Assembly (NCBI RefSeq): GCF_013393185.1
Contig: NZ_QJQX01000036.1
Span: 161,665 to 225,664, forward strand
DNA length: 64,000 nt
From: Sphingobium lactosutens
GTDB lineage: Bacteria > Pseudomonadota > Alphaproteobacteria > Sphingomonadales > Sphingomonadaceae
Direction: 5' to 3'
Both the position numbers and the translations under genes were made by a program. The number at the start of each line of letters is the position of its first letter. The stretch's first letter is position 1. The notes beneath the pieces are model-generated. The model ran no database searches, was not told where the DNA came from, and saw only the letters and a program-made list of their open reading frames with translations. Shown piece by piece: positions 35,565 through 44,547 of this stretch.

Positions 35565-35978
35565 TCAGGCGGCGCGGGCCTGCACGACCTCATCGATGAT
35601 GATGTCGCGCAGATGGCCGTCGCGATCGGGCCAGAGGATCGAGGCCCCCACCCGCATCCCGATCAGCGCCGCGCCGACCGGTGTCAGGATGGAAATGCGC
35701 CCCAGCGCCACGTCGGCATGGCTGGGATAGACCAGCCGCACCCGTCGCGCCGTGCCATCCCGCGCATCGCGATAGGTGACGTCCGATCCCATGGCGACGA
35801 CATCGTCGGGCAGTTCGCCCGGCGCGCAGAGGCTGGCGCGGCCGACTTCCTCCAGCAATAGCTGGCACACGTCCGGAAAGCGGTCTCGCGCCGCCCAGGC
35901 GAGATCGGAAATCATGTCCGCTTCGGGTTCGACAAGATGAATGGGCGGCACCGCCGCCCAGCTATGATGCAGGGTCAT
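35565..35978 (-). CDS. rnk: Regulator of nucleoside diphosphate kinase, Rnk/GreA-C-terminal type
   Basis: 137 residues from ATG 35978, with AGGAAG ahead. A short N-terminal helical part is followed by the GreA/GreB C-terminal domain fold (VVAMGSDVTYRDARDGTARR, RISILTPVGAALIGMRVGAS). Rnk proteins bind RNA polymerase but lack the long Gre coiled coil. The very acidic tip of the coiled coil is absent, as expected for Rnk. Confidence 0.82.
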   Translation of the reverse strand: MTLHHSWAAVPPIHLVEPEADMISDLAWAARDRFPDVCQLLLEEVGRASLCAPGELPDDVVAMGSDVTYRDARDGTARRVRLVYPSHADVALGRISILTPVGAALIGMRVGASILWPDRDGHLRDIIIDEVVQARAA

Positions 35979-36377
35979 GGAGAAGGCTTCCTGATAGAGA
36001 GGTGCCGCCCGCATTGCGGGCGTCAGACATCAGCTAAGGTGCCCCGGACCCTGCCGGCGGCGCGCCTGTCAGGTCCGGGGCGGATCGCCCGCGAGAAGCT
36101 GGCCTCCGTGATGGCGGAAGCGCGAAAAGACTGTACCGCTCTGCACGGACCGATCCTGTGCGACGGGCGCTACCCTGTCAAGCAAAGCGCCTCTTACGGT
36201 CAGCTTTCGACACGAATTTCTGCGATCGTTTCGCAATAGGCACATATCTGTTTTCTTGGGCGTTGGGGCAGCATATGGGAAGCGGCGGAGGCGTCCACGC
36301 CCCGCCCGGACCATAGAATCAAACGGTCGCGCCAGCCTGCGCACGGCCGTCCCATAACGAACCCGAGGAGTTCCGCC
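35979..36377. other. Non-coding region between rnk and sodB
   Basis: No gene is supported in these 399 bases. A strong hairpin at 36041-36081 (GCCCCGGACC..GGTCCGGGGC with one bulge) could end or protect a transcript. The stretch 36180-36250 is relatively AT-rich and is the likely sodB promoter zone. The GAGGAG just before 36378 is the sodB ribosome-binding site. Confidence 0.5.
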
Positions 36378-36992
36378 ATGGCCTTTGTTCTGCCCGACCT
36401 GCCCTATGCCAAGGATGCCTTCGGCGACATCCTGTCGGTCGAAACCTTCGATTTCCACCACGGCAAGCATCACAACGCCTATGTCGTGAAGGCCAATGAA
36501 CTGGTCGCCGCCGACGCCTCGCTCCAGGGCAAGTCGCTGGTCGAGCTGATCAAGTCGGCCAAGGGCGGCCTGTTCAACCAGGTCGGCCAGATCTGGAACC
36601 ACACATTCTACTGGCAGTCGCTCTCGCCGACCAAGACCGAGCCGACCGGCAAGCTGCTCGACCTCATCAACGAAGCCTTCGGTTCGGTCGACGCGCTGAT
36701 CGAAAAGCTGAAGGCGGAAGCCGTCGGCCATTTCGCCAGCGGCTGGGCCGCGCTGATCCTGAAGGACGGCAAGCTGGAAGTGACCAGCTATCATGACGCC
36801 GACACCCCCGTCGCACATGAAGGCCATGCGCCGCTGTTGATCGTCGATGTGTGGGAACATGCCTATTATATCGACTATCGCAACCTGCGCCCCAGCTATG
36901 CCGACCGCATCCTCAAGGAAGCGATCAACTGGGACTTCGCTGCGCTGAACCTCGACGGCGAAGGCGCCAGCCGCGCCGACCAGCCGGCCTGA
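36378..36992 (+). CDS. sodB: Superoxide dismutase, Fe/Mn family
   Basis: 204 residues. Cytoplasmic detoxification of superoxide. Metal ligands lie in DFHHGKHHNAYV (first His), QIWNHTFYWQSL (second His) and DVWEHAYYIDYRN (Asp and His). The residues around the active site (FNQVGQIWNHTFYW, GSGW-type FASGWAAL) fit the iron form as found in alphaproteobacteria, but Fe versus Mn is not certain from sequence alone. A perfect hairpin follows the stop. Confidence 0.95.
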   Translation: MAFVLPDLPYAKDAFGDILSVETFDFHHGKHHNAYVVKANELVAADASLQGKSLVELIKSAKGGLFNQVGQIWNHTFYWQSLSPTKTEPTGKLLDLINEAFGSVDALIEKLKAEAVGHFASGWAALILKDGKLEVTSYHDADTPVAHEGHAPLLIVDVWEHAYYIDYRNLRPSYADRILKEAINWDFAALNLDGEGASRADQPA

Positions 36993-37001
36993 TGACGGAA
37001 C

Positions 37002-37030
37002 CGCTCCTGCACCGACGGTGCAGGAGCGGA
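37002..37030 (+). terminator. Perfect hairpin after sodB
   Basis: CCGCTCCTGCACC-GAC-GGTGCAGGAGCGG, 13-base arms with a 3-base loop, starting 9 bases after the sodB stop. No T-run follows, so it may act as a 3' stabiliser or a weak terminator. Confidence 0.6.
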
Positions 37031-37111
37031 TGCCGCTCCAAAATGGAGCCGGTGCAATATTCCCTTAATTTTGTCGGCACATGATCGGCCTCCCATGGGA
37101 AAGGGCCAGAC

Positions 37112-37546
37112 ATGGATATAAGTGCGCTGCGCCGGCAGCATGATGAAATCGGCCTGACGGCCCGCCTGTTGCGACAGGCCATATCCGACGATCGCCTGCC
37201 CCGCAGCGTCGCCGCGCTTCGCTGGCAACTGGCACGCCAGCTGATGGCCCATCTGGCGCTTGAAGACGGCATCCTTTACCCTGCGCTGGAACGGTCCCTG
37301 AGCGGAGAGACGCGCGAGCGCGCCATTGCGCTGCGCAAGGATACCGGCGCGCTGGCAGATCGGTTCGCCATCTATCTCGCGACCTGGAGCGACGACCGTA
37401 TCGCCGCCGAATGGCCCGCCTTCTGCAAAGAGACGCGGATTATCCTCGACACCCTGAATAGCAGGATAGAGCGCGAGAATCGTCTCCTCTATCCGCTGGC
37501 CGCGGCGGCAATGGATCGCAACCGGCCCGCTGCCCGCCGCGCCTGA
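37112..37546 (+). CDS. Hemerythrin-like (HHE) domain protein, degenerate ligand set
   Basis: 144 residues forming a four-helix HHE-type bundle: helix A with H10 (LRRQHDEIG), helix B with H47 and E51 (LMAHLALEDGILYPAL), and a last helix SRIERENRLLYPL with E122. In typical members that last helix carries a His four residues before the Glu; here the position is R118, and no His is found in the third helix. The di-iron site is therefore incomplete and oxygen binding is doubtful. No partner gene is coupled. Confidence 0.75.
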   Translation: MDISALRRQHDEIGLTARLLRQAISDDRLPRSVAALRWQLARQLMAHLALEDGILYPALERSLSGETRERAIALRKDTGALADRFAIYLATWSDDRIAAEWPAFCKETRIILDTLNSRIERENRLLYPLAAAAMDRNRPAARRA

Positions 37547-37552
37547 TCGGGG

Positions 37553-39085
37553 TCAGGCGGCTTCCAGTTGCGCCACGAACCGGTCGGTCGCGCGCTGCAA
37601 CGCCTGCGCCGTGCGCGACAGACCTGTTGCCGCGCTCGACACCCGGTCGGACAGACTTTCCGTGCTGCGCGCCATGTCGGCGACCTGCTCCATCCGGTCC
37701 GCCATCACCGTCGCATCGCGTGCCGTGTCACGCGCGGACTGGCCGATCGCCGTCGTCGTATCGCGTTGCAGGCCCACCGCGCGCTGGATTTCCTGCGCCG
37801 TGCCAGCCAGTTGTTCCACAGCACCTGCGACGTCGGACAAGGCTTCCTGCGCCTGCCCCGCCCCCTGCTGCGCCGACAGGGCGAGCGACTGGATTTCTCC
37901 GGTCGCACTTGCTGCCTGCCCGGCAAGCTGCTTCACTTCCTGCGCGACCACGGCAAACCCGCGCCCGACATCGCCGGCACGCGCCGCCTCGATCGTCGCA
38001 TTGAGCGCCAGCAAATTGGTCCGCCCGGCGATCTGCGTGATCGAATCGGCAAAGCTGGTAATCGATGCGGTTCGGCTCTGCATGTCGCGCATCGCCTGAT
38101 GCCCTGCGCTCGATATGCGCTGCGCTTCTCCGCCCAGCATTGCCTGCTGGGTTGCCGCGGTCGCGATCGCCGTGATTGATTCGGACAATTGCTCGATCCG
38201 GTGCGCCAATTTTTCCGCACGACTGGACGATTGTTCGGCGGCCATGACCGTCTCGTCCGTGCCTGCGCTCGCCCGCCGCGCCACATCGTTCAGCGCGCGC
38301 GCCGACTCTTCCAGCTCGCCGGTCGCCGTGCTGACCGCGAGGACGACATCAGCGATCGACTGACGGAATGCCTGCACCAATCCCAATGTCTCGGTCCGCC
38401 GGTCTGCGGCGAGCCGCGCCCTTTCCAGCTCGCGCTCGGTACGCAGCGTCGTCTCGCGCTCGCTTGCATCGCGGCTCGACGCCATGGCGGATTCGGCGGC
38501 GGCACGTCCGGCTTCCGCTTCCTGCGCCAGCCGGGCAGCGCCACTCGCATGCCCGTCAAGCACCAGCAACAGCGCCCGCAACCGGGTCGTCAGATAGCAG
38601 AGTACGGCCGACTCCAGCACGACGGCGACGGCATGAATGGCAACGCGCTGCACATCGCCACCACCCAGAAAAACCCAGGACGGCACCAGAAAGGTCAGGG
38701 CGAGATGGTGAAGTGCCACCATGGCGCCCGCCAGCAGGATCGGTCGCCAATCATACAGCAGAGCCAATCCGGAAAGCGCGACGAAGAAAAACATGTGGCC
38801 GTCCATCTGCCAGCGATGGCCAGTCATCAGGAACAGGCCGAGGGCGGGCTGCACCGCCGCGAGCATGCCCACCGCCAGCCGCACGTCCAGATCCTGCCGC
38901 TGCCGCATGACCATGATCGTGGGCAGGGCATTGGCCAAGGCAGACATCATGAGAACCCGCCCGACATTGTCGAGCTGAAGCCCGAGTCCCATCAGGCCCA
39001 GCGTCGCGGTCCAGAGCCAGTTGCCCAGCATCAGGATACGCAGCCCATGTAAACGCAGGCTAGTAAGGCCGTTCATCGCGCTCAT
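37553..39085 (-). CDS. Methyl-accepting chemotaxis protein with polytopic membrane sensor
   Basis: 510 residues. The N-terminal roughly 185 residues hold about six hydrophobic helices with no periplasmic domain (includes [20 protein letters not shown] and [19 protein letters not shown]). No HAMP domain is seen. From about residue 255 comes the MCP signalling hairpin, with the tip [20 protein letters not shown]. There is no C-terminal CheR-tethering pentapeptide. Its start overlaps the stop of the 106-residue gene by one base (TGATG). Likely feeds the che operon at 41.6-46.9 kb. Confidence 0.9.
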   Translation of the reverse strand: MSAMNGLTSLRLHGLRILMLGNWLWTATLGLMGLGLQLDNVGRVLMMSALANALPTIMVMRQRQDLDVRLAVGMLAAVQPALGLFLMTGHRWQMDGHMFFFVALSGLALLYDWRPILLAGAMVALHHLALTFLVPSWVFLGGGDVQRVAIHAVAVVLESAVLCYLTTRLRALLLVLDGHASGAARLAQEAEAGRAAAESAMASSRDASERETTLRTERELERARLAADRRTETLGLVQAFRQSIADVVLAVSTATGELEESARALNDVARRASAGTDETVMAAEQSSSRAEKLAHRIEQLSESITAIATAATQQAMLGGEAQRISSAGHQAMRDMQSRTASITSFADSITQIAGRTNLLALNATIEAARAGDVGRGFAVVAQEVKQLAGQAASATGEIQSLALSAQQGAGQAQEALSDVAGAVEQLAGTAQEIQRAVGLQRDTTTAIGQSARDTARDATVMADRMEQVADMARSTESLSDRVSSAATGLSRTAQALQRATDRFVAQLEAA

Positions 39086-39405
39086 CAGACACTCTCACCA
39101 CAACCGCCGGCACGGGCGGAAATCGCAATGACTCCCGCATGGAGCAATGGCGCGGCCAACCGCTCCCTTTCGCCTTCAACAAGCAGCGAACCTGCCCAAG
39201 GCCCCGCCGATACGAGGCGCGCGCCATGCATGATCGCCAACGACGCCAGACCGGTGCGGCTTTGCTCCGTCATCGGAACGAGCAGCATGCGACCGCTCAC
39301 CGGCGGCACGGCATAAAGCGCAACCAGGCCGAATATCGACAGCCCGCAATGCGCGAGCAGGGGCAAGCGCCCTCGCAGGGAGGAAAGACATCTCATCCCC
39401 TCCAT
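39085..39405 (-). CDS. Small protein of unknown function coupled to the chemoreceptor
   Basis: 106 residues from ATG 39405 (ATG 39396, with GGAGG immediately ahead, is an alternative). One hydrophobic segment near the N-terminus (about 16-36) may be a membrane anchor or signal; the rest could be a small periplasmic or cytoplasmic fold rich in Ala/Gly/Leu. Cys near both ends. Its stop overlaps the chemoreceptor start, implying a shared function. No family recognised. Confidence 0.6.
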   Translation of the reverse strand: MEGMRCLSSLRGRLPLLAHCGLSIFGLVALYAVPPVSGRMLLVPMTEQSRTGLASLAIMHGARLVSAGPWAGSLLVEGERERLAAPLLHAGVIAISARAGGCGESV

Positions 39406-39431
39406 TATGGAGGAAGAGGGTAAGGATAGGA

Positions 39432-39746
39432 TTAACGATCTTCGGTGATCGCCAGCCCCAGCCGTCCGGCCAGTTCATCCAGATCGACATCCGGCCGCAC
39501 CAGCAGCCAGTCGCGGCTGTCCGCGCCGTTCACGACCGTGACCGCGCCCTTGGGACAAACGCCCAGACAATTCACCTCGATGATGCCGGCCGCCGCCTTG
39601 CGCCCTTTCCTGAGCGACAGATGCTTGCGCAGCGCCTTCCCCAACCGCTCGTCGCCGCGCGGCCCGAAGCCGCCATCCAGCTTTTTCGAGCATTTGCGGC
39701 ACACCAACACGGCGTTCTGCCAGTTGGAGCGGACATGATCCTTAAT
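39432..39746 (-). CDS. Thioredoxin-like [2Fe-2S] ferredoxin domain protein
   Basis: About 104 residues. Cluster-binding pattern: CRKCSKK near the start and EVNCLGVCPKGAVTVVNGAD later, giving four conserved Cys. The start is unclear: no ATG, GTG or TTG lies at the expected place just upstream of VRSNWQNAVLVCRKC. ATT at 39746, overlapping the TAA of the J-domain gene, would give the expected length; GTG 39710 would remove the usual N-terminus, and ATG 39803 would add residues read through the J-domain gene. Electron-transfer or cluster role; partner unknown. Confidence 0.75.
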   Translation of the reverse strand: MKDHVRSNWQNAVLVCRKCSKKLDGGFGPRGDERLGKALRKHLSLRKGRKAAAGIIEVNCLGVCPKGAVTVVNGADSRDWLLVRPDVDLDELAGRLGLAITEDR

Positions 39747-40290
39747 CGTCCGCGCCCCTCGGCTTCCAGGTGCGCCGCTCCTCGGCCGCACGCAGCACTT
39801 CATAGGCGGCCTGGATCGCCTGGAACTGCACGGCCGCCTCCGCATCGCCCGGCTTCACGTCGGGATGATATTCCTTGGCCAGCCGCCGCCAGCTTTTCTT
39901 CACCGCCTCGAAACTGGCGTCATCTTCCAGTTCGAGCGCCTTGAGCGCATGAAGCTCGTCACGCGACCGGCTGCCGTCGCCCGGCCCGCCCCAGCCATGA
40001 TAGGCGCTCGACTGGAAACCGCCAGCGTCACGGCGCTCGGCCTGTTCGCGCTGCGCCCGTTCCTCAGCGTCCAGTCCCTGAAAATAATCCCAGTTCCGGT
40101 TATATTCGGCCGCATGATCACTGCAAAAATACCAGCGGTCGCGGCTGTTGGGCGATTTGGGCGCAGGGCAATCACCCGGCTTGTCGCAGCCATAGCGATC
40201 GCACAGGCGCACCTGCTGCGCCTCGCGCGCTGAACCATAGCTGCGCCAGCGGGGAAAGCCCCAGTCATTGGATCGGCTCTGTCTTGCCAT
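39742..40290 (-). CDS. J-domain protein with N-terminal Cys motif
   Basis: 182 residues from ATG 40290. The J-domain is at the C-terminus (about 113-175) with the HPD tripeptide at 142-144 (EYHPDVKPG), needed to stimulate an Hsp70. The N-terminal half has C30, C35, C41, C56 and H59 (LCDRYGCDKPGDCPAP, YFCSDH), a probable zinc site. This layout is known in alphaproteobacterial DnaJ-like proteins but the client is unknown. It precedes and touches the ferredoxin gene. Confidence 0.88.
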   Translation of the reverse strand: MARQSRSNDWGFPRWRSYGSAREAQQVRLCDRYGCDKPGDCPAPKSPNSRDRWYFCSDHAAEYNRNWDYFQGLDAEERAQREQAERRDAGGFQSSAYHGWGGPGDGSRSRDELHALKALELEDDASFEAVKKSWRRLAKEYHPDVKPGDAEAAVQFQAIQAAYEVLRAAEERRTWKPRGADD

Positions 40291-40358
40291 CGAACCAGAG
40301 TAGGGATTTGGTCGGCGAAACGCCACCCTGCCGCAGTGCAAAAACAGTGCAAAAAATG

Positions 40359-40743
40359 CCAGAGGGCCTGTAAGCCGGGTTCTGTCCACTCCGTTACGGA
40401 GATAGGCGACCATTCCTCTAGGGGACGGATTGCTCCGTTCCTCCAGCAACCAACCCGGGCGGTCTCGGCCGAAACATGCCTAGCAGCCTTGCGACTGCGC
40501 GCCGCCCCTATTCGGTCTTGCTTCCGGTGGGGTTTACCGTGCCGCCGCCCGTTGCCGGGGGCGCGGTGCGCTCTTACCGCACCCTTTCAATTTCGCGGGG
40601 TCGAAACCTTCGCGACCTGCTTTCTGTTGCACTGTCCCTTGGATCACTCCAGCCGGCCGTTAGCCGGCACCGTCATTTCGTGAAGCCCGGACTTTCCTCG
40701 CCGTGGAAGTTACCCGCCACGCCGCGGCCGCCCGGCCCTCTGG
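40359..40743 (-). ncRNA. rnpB: RNase P RNA (bacterial type A)
   Basis: Read on the minus strand, the 5' CCAGAGGGCC pairs with the 3' GGCCCTCTGG as helix P1. Conserved pieces are present: GAGGAAAGTCCGGGCT near the 5' end, the central ACAGAAAGCA, and ACAGAACCCGGCTTACAGGC at the 3' end. Length (about 385 nt) fits. A T-run (CATTTTTTGC) right after the last helix acts as terminator. Open reading frames over this stretch are spurious. Confidence 0.96.
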
Positions 40744-40786
40744 CGAGCAGGGCCTTAGACCGATTCTTGGCGCCAGTCACCCCCGT

Positions 40787-41485
40787 TCAGTCATCTCCCT
40801 GCGGCTTGGGCAGCAGCAAGGCGAGCAGGATGGCGCGGCATTCACCGTCGATGATCCCGTCGATCAATTCCGGCCGGAACCGCCGCTGGAAGGCGACAAC
40901 CGCCGCATCCGGCTCGGCGATATCATAGCCGAACCGCTCCAGCGCCAGCATGAAGGCGCTGTCGGTCCAGAGCGGGTCCATCAGATTCCTGGTCGGCCGC
41001 GGCAACGCCAGCCGCAGCCGCGCCAACTGCCCCCAGGGAAAAAGCTCGCCCGGATCCTGTTTGCGCGCGGGCGCCACATCGCTGTGCCCGACGATATTGC
41101 CGCGCGTGATACGATGCCGCTGGACGATATCGTGGATCAGCGGGATCAGCGCATCCATCTGCGCCTCGGGGAACGGGCGATAGCCCCATTCATGCCCCGG
41201 ATTGACGATTTCTATGCCGATGCTGGCGGAATTGATGTCGTCGGTGCCGCGCCAGTGCGACCGGCCAGCATGCCAGGCCCGCTTGGCCTCATCGACCATG
41301 CGGACGATCCGCCCGTCTTCGGTCACAACATAATGGGCCGACACCTTCGATTCCGGATTGGCGAGCCAATCGATGGCGCTCGCCGCATCGGGCATGCCCG
41401 TATAATGGAGCACCAGCATGGAAATCGGCGATTTGCGCTCGTCGAAATTGGGCGACGGCGTTTCGGTCATCGGGATATCGGTCAT
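40787..41485 (-). CDS. N-acetylmuramoyl-L-alanine amidase, AmpD type, with peptidoglycan-binding tail
   Basis: 232 residues from ATG 41485. Amidase_2 domain with zinc ligands in ISMLVLHYTGM (first His), and HSDVAPARKQDPGELFPW (second His, Lys and Asp). It hydrolyses the amide between muramic acid and the stem peptide, in muropeptide recycling or wall turnover. The C-terminal segment VVAFQRRFRPELIDGIIDGE is a shortened peptidoglycan-binding domain. Longer in-frame starts exist (to 41590) but look non-conserved. Confidence 0.9.
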   Translation of the reverse strand: MTDIPMTETPSPNFDERKSPISMLVLHYTGMPDAASAIDWLANPESKVSAHYVVTEDGRIVRMVDEAKRAWHAGRSHWRGTDDINSASIGIEIVNPGHEWGYRPFPEAQMDALIPLIHDIVQRHRITRGNIVGHSDVAPARKQDPGELFPWGQLARLRLALPRPTRNLMDPLWTDSAFMLALERFGYDIAEPDAAVVAFQRRFRPELIDGIIDGECRAILLALLLPKPQGDD

Positions 41486-41620
41486 CGGGAAAGGCCAGTC
41501 ACTTCCAGCAGCTCGATCATCACGCCCTTCCGGTTGCCTGTTCGCGCGGCAGCCTGTGGCAACCATGGCCGAGAGCGACGCAGCAATCAAGCATGGTTAA
41601 AGGCCTGAGGCGCCCGATAA

Positions 41621-42505
41621 TCAGCCGACGCGGCGCACCCGGCCCACGGCATGGGCCGGCAAAGGCGCCTGCCGGGCGTAACCGCCGCGAAATTCCGGAT
41701 GGGCAATGAAGTCGTCGCCCTGCCCGATCACCGTCTCCCCCGCTCCCAGCAGCAGCACCGACCGCGCATGGCTGTGCCGCGCCAGCAGCCCGAGCACGAC
41801 CTGCCGCCGCTCCGGCGTGAAATAGAGCAGCACATTGCGGCAGAGCAGCAGATCATATTCGCCCGACGGCGCCGCAGGATCGAACAGATTGTCCTGACGG
41901 AAATCGATCATCCGCCGCAATTCCGGACTGGCCCGCCAGTCGTCGCCATGCGGTTCGAACCATTTGATGAGGTCGCCGATGGCCAGGCCGCGCTGCACGT
42001 CCATCTGGGAAAAGGCACCGGCGCGCGCCCGCTCGATCGCCGCGCTGGACACGTCCGTCGCCAATATCTCGATGCGCCAGCCATTCCAGCGCGCCCAATC
42101 GTTGCGCAGCTGGATGGCTATGGAATAGGCTTCCTGCCCCGTCGAGCAGCCCGCACTCCAGATGCGCAACGTGCGATCCTGCCGTTCATAATGGATATGG
42201 GGCAGTATCTGGCGGGACAGCATGTCGAAAATCTGGAGATCCCGGAAAAAGCTGCTCTCATTGTTGAGCAGCGCGTCGATCACCGCTTTCTCCAGATCGG
42301 CATCGCTTTTGCGCAGAAGGCGCGCGGCAAGGGCATCGATATCCGCCAACCCATGATCGCGCAGCACCGGACGCAGGGCGGTTTCCATGCGCCAGGCGCG
42401 CCCTTCGGACAGAGTCTGCCCCGTTCGCGCTTCGAGCATTCCGGAAAGAAGGCGGGCAGCGCCCTGGTTCAGACGGCCGGTCGGTGCAGCAGACATGTCG
42501 GCCAT
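41621..42505 (-). CDS. cheR: Chemotaxis protein methyltransferase CheR
   Basis: 294 residues from ATG 42505, overlapping the cheB stop (TGATG). It methylates receptor glutamates using SAM. N-terminal CheR_N helices (about 1-75), then the Rossmann domain with IWSAGCSTGQEAYSIAI (SAM loop), ILATDVSSAAIERARAG and LLLCRNVLLYFTPE. Complete. Last gene of the cheA-W-Y-B-R operon. Confidence 0.96.
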   Translation of the reverse strand: MADMSAAPTGRLNQGAARLLSGMLEARTGQTLSEGRAWRMETALRPVLRDHGLADIDALAARLLRKSDADLEKAVIDALLNNESSFFRDLQIFDMLSRQILPHIHYERQDRTLRIWSAGCSTGQEAYSIAIQLRNDWARWNGWRIEILATDVSSAAIERARAGAFSQMDVQRGLAIGDLIKWFEPHGDDWRASPELRRMIDFRQDNLFDPAAPSGEYDLLLCRNVLLYFTPERRQVVLGLLARHSHARSVLLLGAGETVIGQGDDFIAHPEFRGGYARQAPLPAHAVGRVRRVG

Positions 42506-43587
42506 CACGCGCACACCTTCCCGCGCCGGCCGACGAAAGCCATCATCGCTGCCGGTTCCAGCAAGGCGCAGCTGAGGCCCGCGCCGACCACCGAACCGGG
42601 CATGCCCCAGACGACGCTGCTCGCTTCATTCTGGGCGACGATCCAGCCGCCCGCCGCCACGATGTCGCGCGCGCCTGCGGTGCCATCGCGTCCCATGCCG
42701 GTCAGCACGATCCCTGCCGCACCAGCGCCATATATCTCCGCCATGCTGGCGAACATCGGATCGACGCCCGGCAAATTGCCGGCCGGCGTGCGGTCGGGAT
42801 TGAGCTGGACCATGACACGGCCATGCAGCCCCTTGCGCAGTTGCAGATTGGCGTCGCCAGGGGCGACATAGACCGTATCGGGCGCCAGAAGATCCCCCGT
42901 TTCCGCCACCTTCACCCGCAGGCTGGTCATGCGCGAAAGTTGCTGTGCGAAATAGACGGTGAAGCTGAGCGGCAGGTGCTGCGTCAGCAGGATGGGCACG
43001 CCCAGCGGCGCCGACAGCCCCTGGAAAAGCTGGCCCAGGGCATGGATGCCACCGGTCGACGCGCCGATGCCAAGACAGGCCAGCGGTTGCTCGACGGACG
43101 GGGCTGCAGGCGGCGCGGCCGGCCGCGATTGGGCCGCAATCGCCGATCCTCCATCGAACAGCCGGTTGAGCCGCTCGATCAGAGCCTGGGGAAACTGCTC
43201 GCCAAAGCTGCCGCTGCCCGGTTTCGACACGATATCGCTCGCACCGAGCGCCAGCGCCTCGATCGCCGCGGCGCTCCCCTCCTCGCATTTGCCGGACAGG
43301 ATCGCGACCTTGACGCCCGCATTCGCCTGCAGGATCGCCGGCAGGGCGGCAAGCCCGCTCTGGCCCGGCAACTCGATGTCCAGCAGCACCAGGTCGACCA
43401 CATTGTCCGCCAGATAGCTCAGCGCATGTTCGGCGCTGTTCGTCTTGTGGACGACAGCATAGCGCGGATCGGCGTTTAGAATGCGTTCGATGACAGTGCG
43501 CACGACGACCGAATCGTCGACGACAAGCGTACGAATCGGACGGGTTTCGTTGCTGGGACTGGTCATGATCGGCACGATGGCGGTCAT
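42505..43587 (-). CDS. cheB: Chemotaxis protein-glutamate methylesterase CheB
   Basis: 360 residues from ATG 43587 (ATG 43566 also possible). Receiver domain (TLVVDDSVVVRTVIERIL, phosphoacceptor in LVLLDIELPG, conserved Lys in VSKPGSG), a linker, then the esterase with the Ser of GIGASTGG, His of LTQHLP and Asp of GMGRDGTAGA. It demethylates or deamidates receptors for adaptation. Follows cheY by 71 bases and overlaps cheR. Confidence 0.96.
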   Translation of the reverse strand: MTAIVPIMTSPSNETRPIRTLVVDDSVVVRTVIERILNADPRYAVVHKTNSAEHALSYLADNVVDLVLLDIELPGQSGLAALPAILQANAGVKVAILSGKCEEGSAAAIEALALGASDIVSKPGSGSFGEQFPQALIERLNRLFDGGSAIAAQSRPAAPPAAPSVEQPLACLGIGASTGGIHALGQLFQGLSAPLGVPILLTQHLPLSFTVYFAQQLSRMTSLRVKVAETGDLLAPDTVYVAPGDANLQLRKGLHGRVMVQLNPDRTPAGNLPGVDPMFASMAEIYGAGAAGIVLTGMGRDGTAGARDIVAAGGWIVAQNEASSVVWGMPGSVVGAGLSCALLEPAAMMAFVGRRGKVCA

Positions 43588-43658
43588 CACGTCGCTTTCT
43601 GCACCAACAAGGGAAGGAAGGGTGAAACTCCCCGGATCAGGGTCGATGGCTCGGGCGG

Positions 43659-44024
43659 CTAGATGACCCCCACGATCGCCAGCTTGCTTTCCAGCGTTTC
43701 CCTGTCGAACGGCTTCATCACATATTCGTCGGCGCCGGCCTCGACCGCCGCCTTGATATGACTGATGCCATTTTCGGTGGTGCAGAAGATGATCTTGGGC
43801 CGCGCCTCCATCCGGGCGCTCGACAACGCCTGGAGAAACTCCATGCCGCTCATCACCGGCATGTTCCAGTCGAGCAGGACGACATCGGGCGGAGACGCTT
43901 CGCACTGGGTCAGGGCATCCTGCCCGTCCACAGCTTCGCTTACCGTCAGGTCGAGCGATTCGAGGATATGACGGGCCACCTTGCGGATGACCTTCGAATC
44001 GTCGACGACCAGGCAATTCTTCAT
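43659..44024 (-). CDS. cheY: Chemotaxis response regulator CheY
   Basis: 121 residues from ATG 44024. Single receiver domain: VVDDSKVIRKVARHILESLD, phosphoacceptor in VVLLDWNMPVMSGME, Thr in IIFCTTENG and Lys in YVMKPFD. All switch residues are present. It carries the signal from CheA to the motor switch, although no flagellar genes are in this window. The cheW stop is 81 bases upstream. Confidence 0.95.
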   Translation of the reverse strand: MKNCLVVDDSKVIRKVARHILESLDLTVSEAVDGQDALTQCEASPPDVVLLDWNMPVMSGMEFLQALSSARMEARPKIIFCTTENGISHIKAAVEAGADEYVMKPFDRETLESKLAIVGVI

Positions 44025-44105
44025 GAAACGTCCTTTTGGATTATGCGCCCCGTGTGCACGAAGGTTAACCGGCAAAACGAAGGATTTGGTAAACGCGCGA
44101 AGAAA

Positions 44106-44543
44106 TCATGCGGCTTGCGCGGCAGCACAGCCCTCGATGAAACCGGCCAGGGAGACGAGCAGCCAGGGATATCCCTCATGCTCCACGATGGCGCGGGCAA
44201 AGGGGGTCCAGGCGGCGTCAAGCTGTCCGCGCAGCGGCAATTCGCCTTCGGGCACATGGCAGATGTCCGTGACGCTATCGACCATGAGGCCGTAGCTGTG
44301 ACCGCTGATGTCGGCGATGATCGCCAGTCCGCGCTGCTCGGCAGGGGTCGCCCGGCCATGCACGATCGCCGCCACGTCGATGATGGTCAGCACCCGACTG
44401 CGCAGCGCCGAAAGCCCTGCGACATGGGCGCCCATGCCGGGTACCGGCGAAATATCGGTCAGCCGGACCACCGCCTCGACCTCACCGGCTTCGACCGCGA
44501 TCCGCGTACCCGCCAGCATCGCCAGAAGATAGAGTTTTTCCAT
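44106..44543 (-). CDS. cheW: Chemotaxis coupling protein CheW
   Basis: 145 residues, one CheW domain: LYLLAMLAGTRIAVEAGEVE, ALRSRVLTIIDVAAIVHG and ADISGHSYGLMVDSVTDICH. It bridges CheA and receptors. Slightly short, with an Ala-rich C-terminus. Starts 4 bases after the cheA stop. Confidence 0.93.
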   Translation of the reverse strand: MEKLYLLAMLAGTRIAVEAGEVEAVVRLTDISPVPGMGAHVAGLSALRSRVLTIIDVAAIVHGRATPAEQRGLAIIADISGHSYGLMVDSVTDICHVPEGELPLRGQLDAAWTPFARAIVEHEGYPWLLVSLAGFIEGCAAAQAA

Positions 44544-44547
44544 GACC

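Noticed and set aside
40336..40928. Open frames over the region 40.34-40.93 kb
   Set aside because: They lie on the RNase P RNA gene, whose conserved helices explain the sequence.
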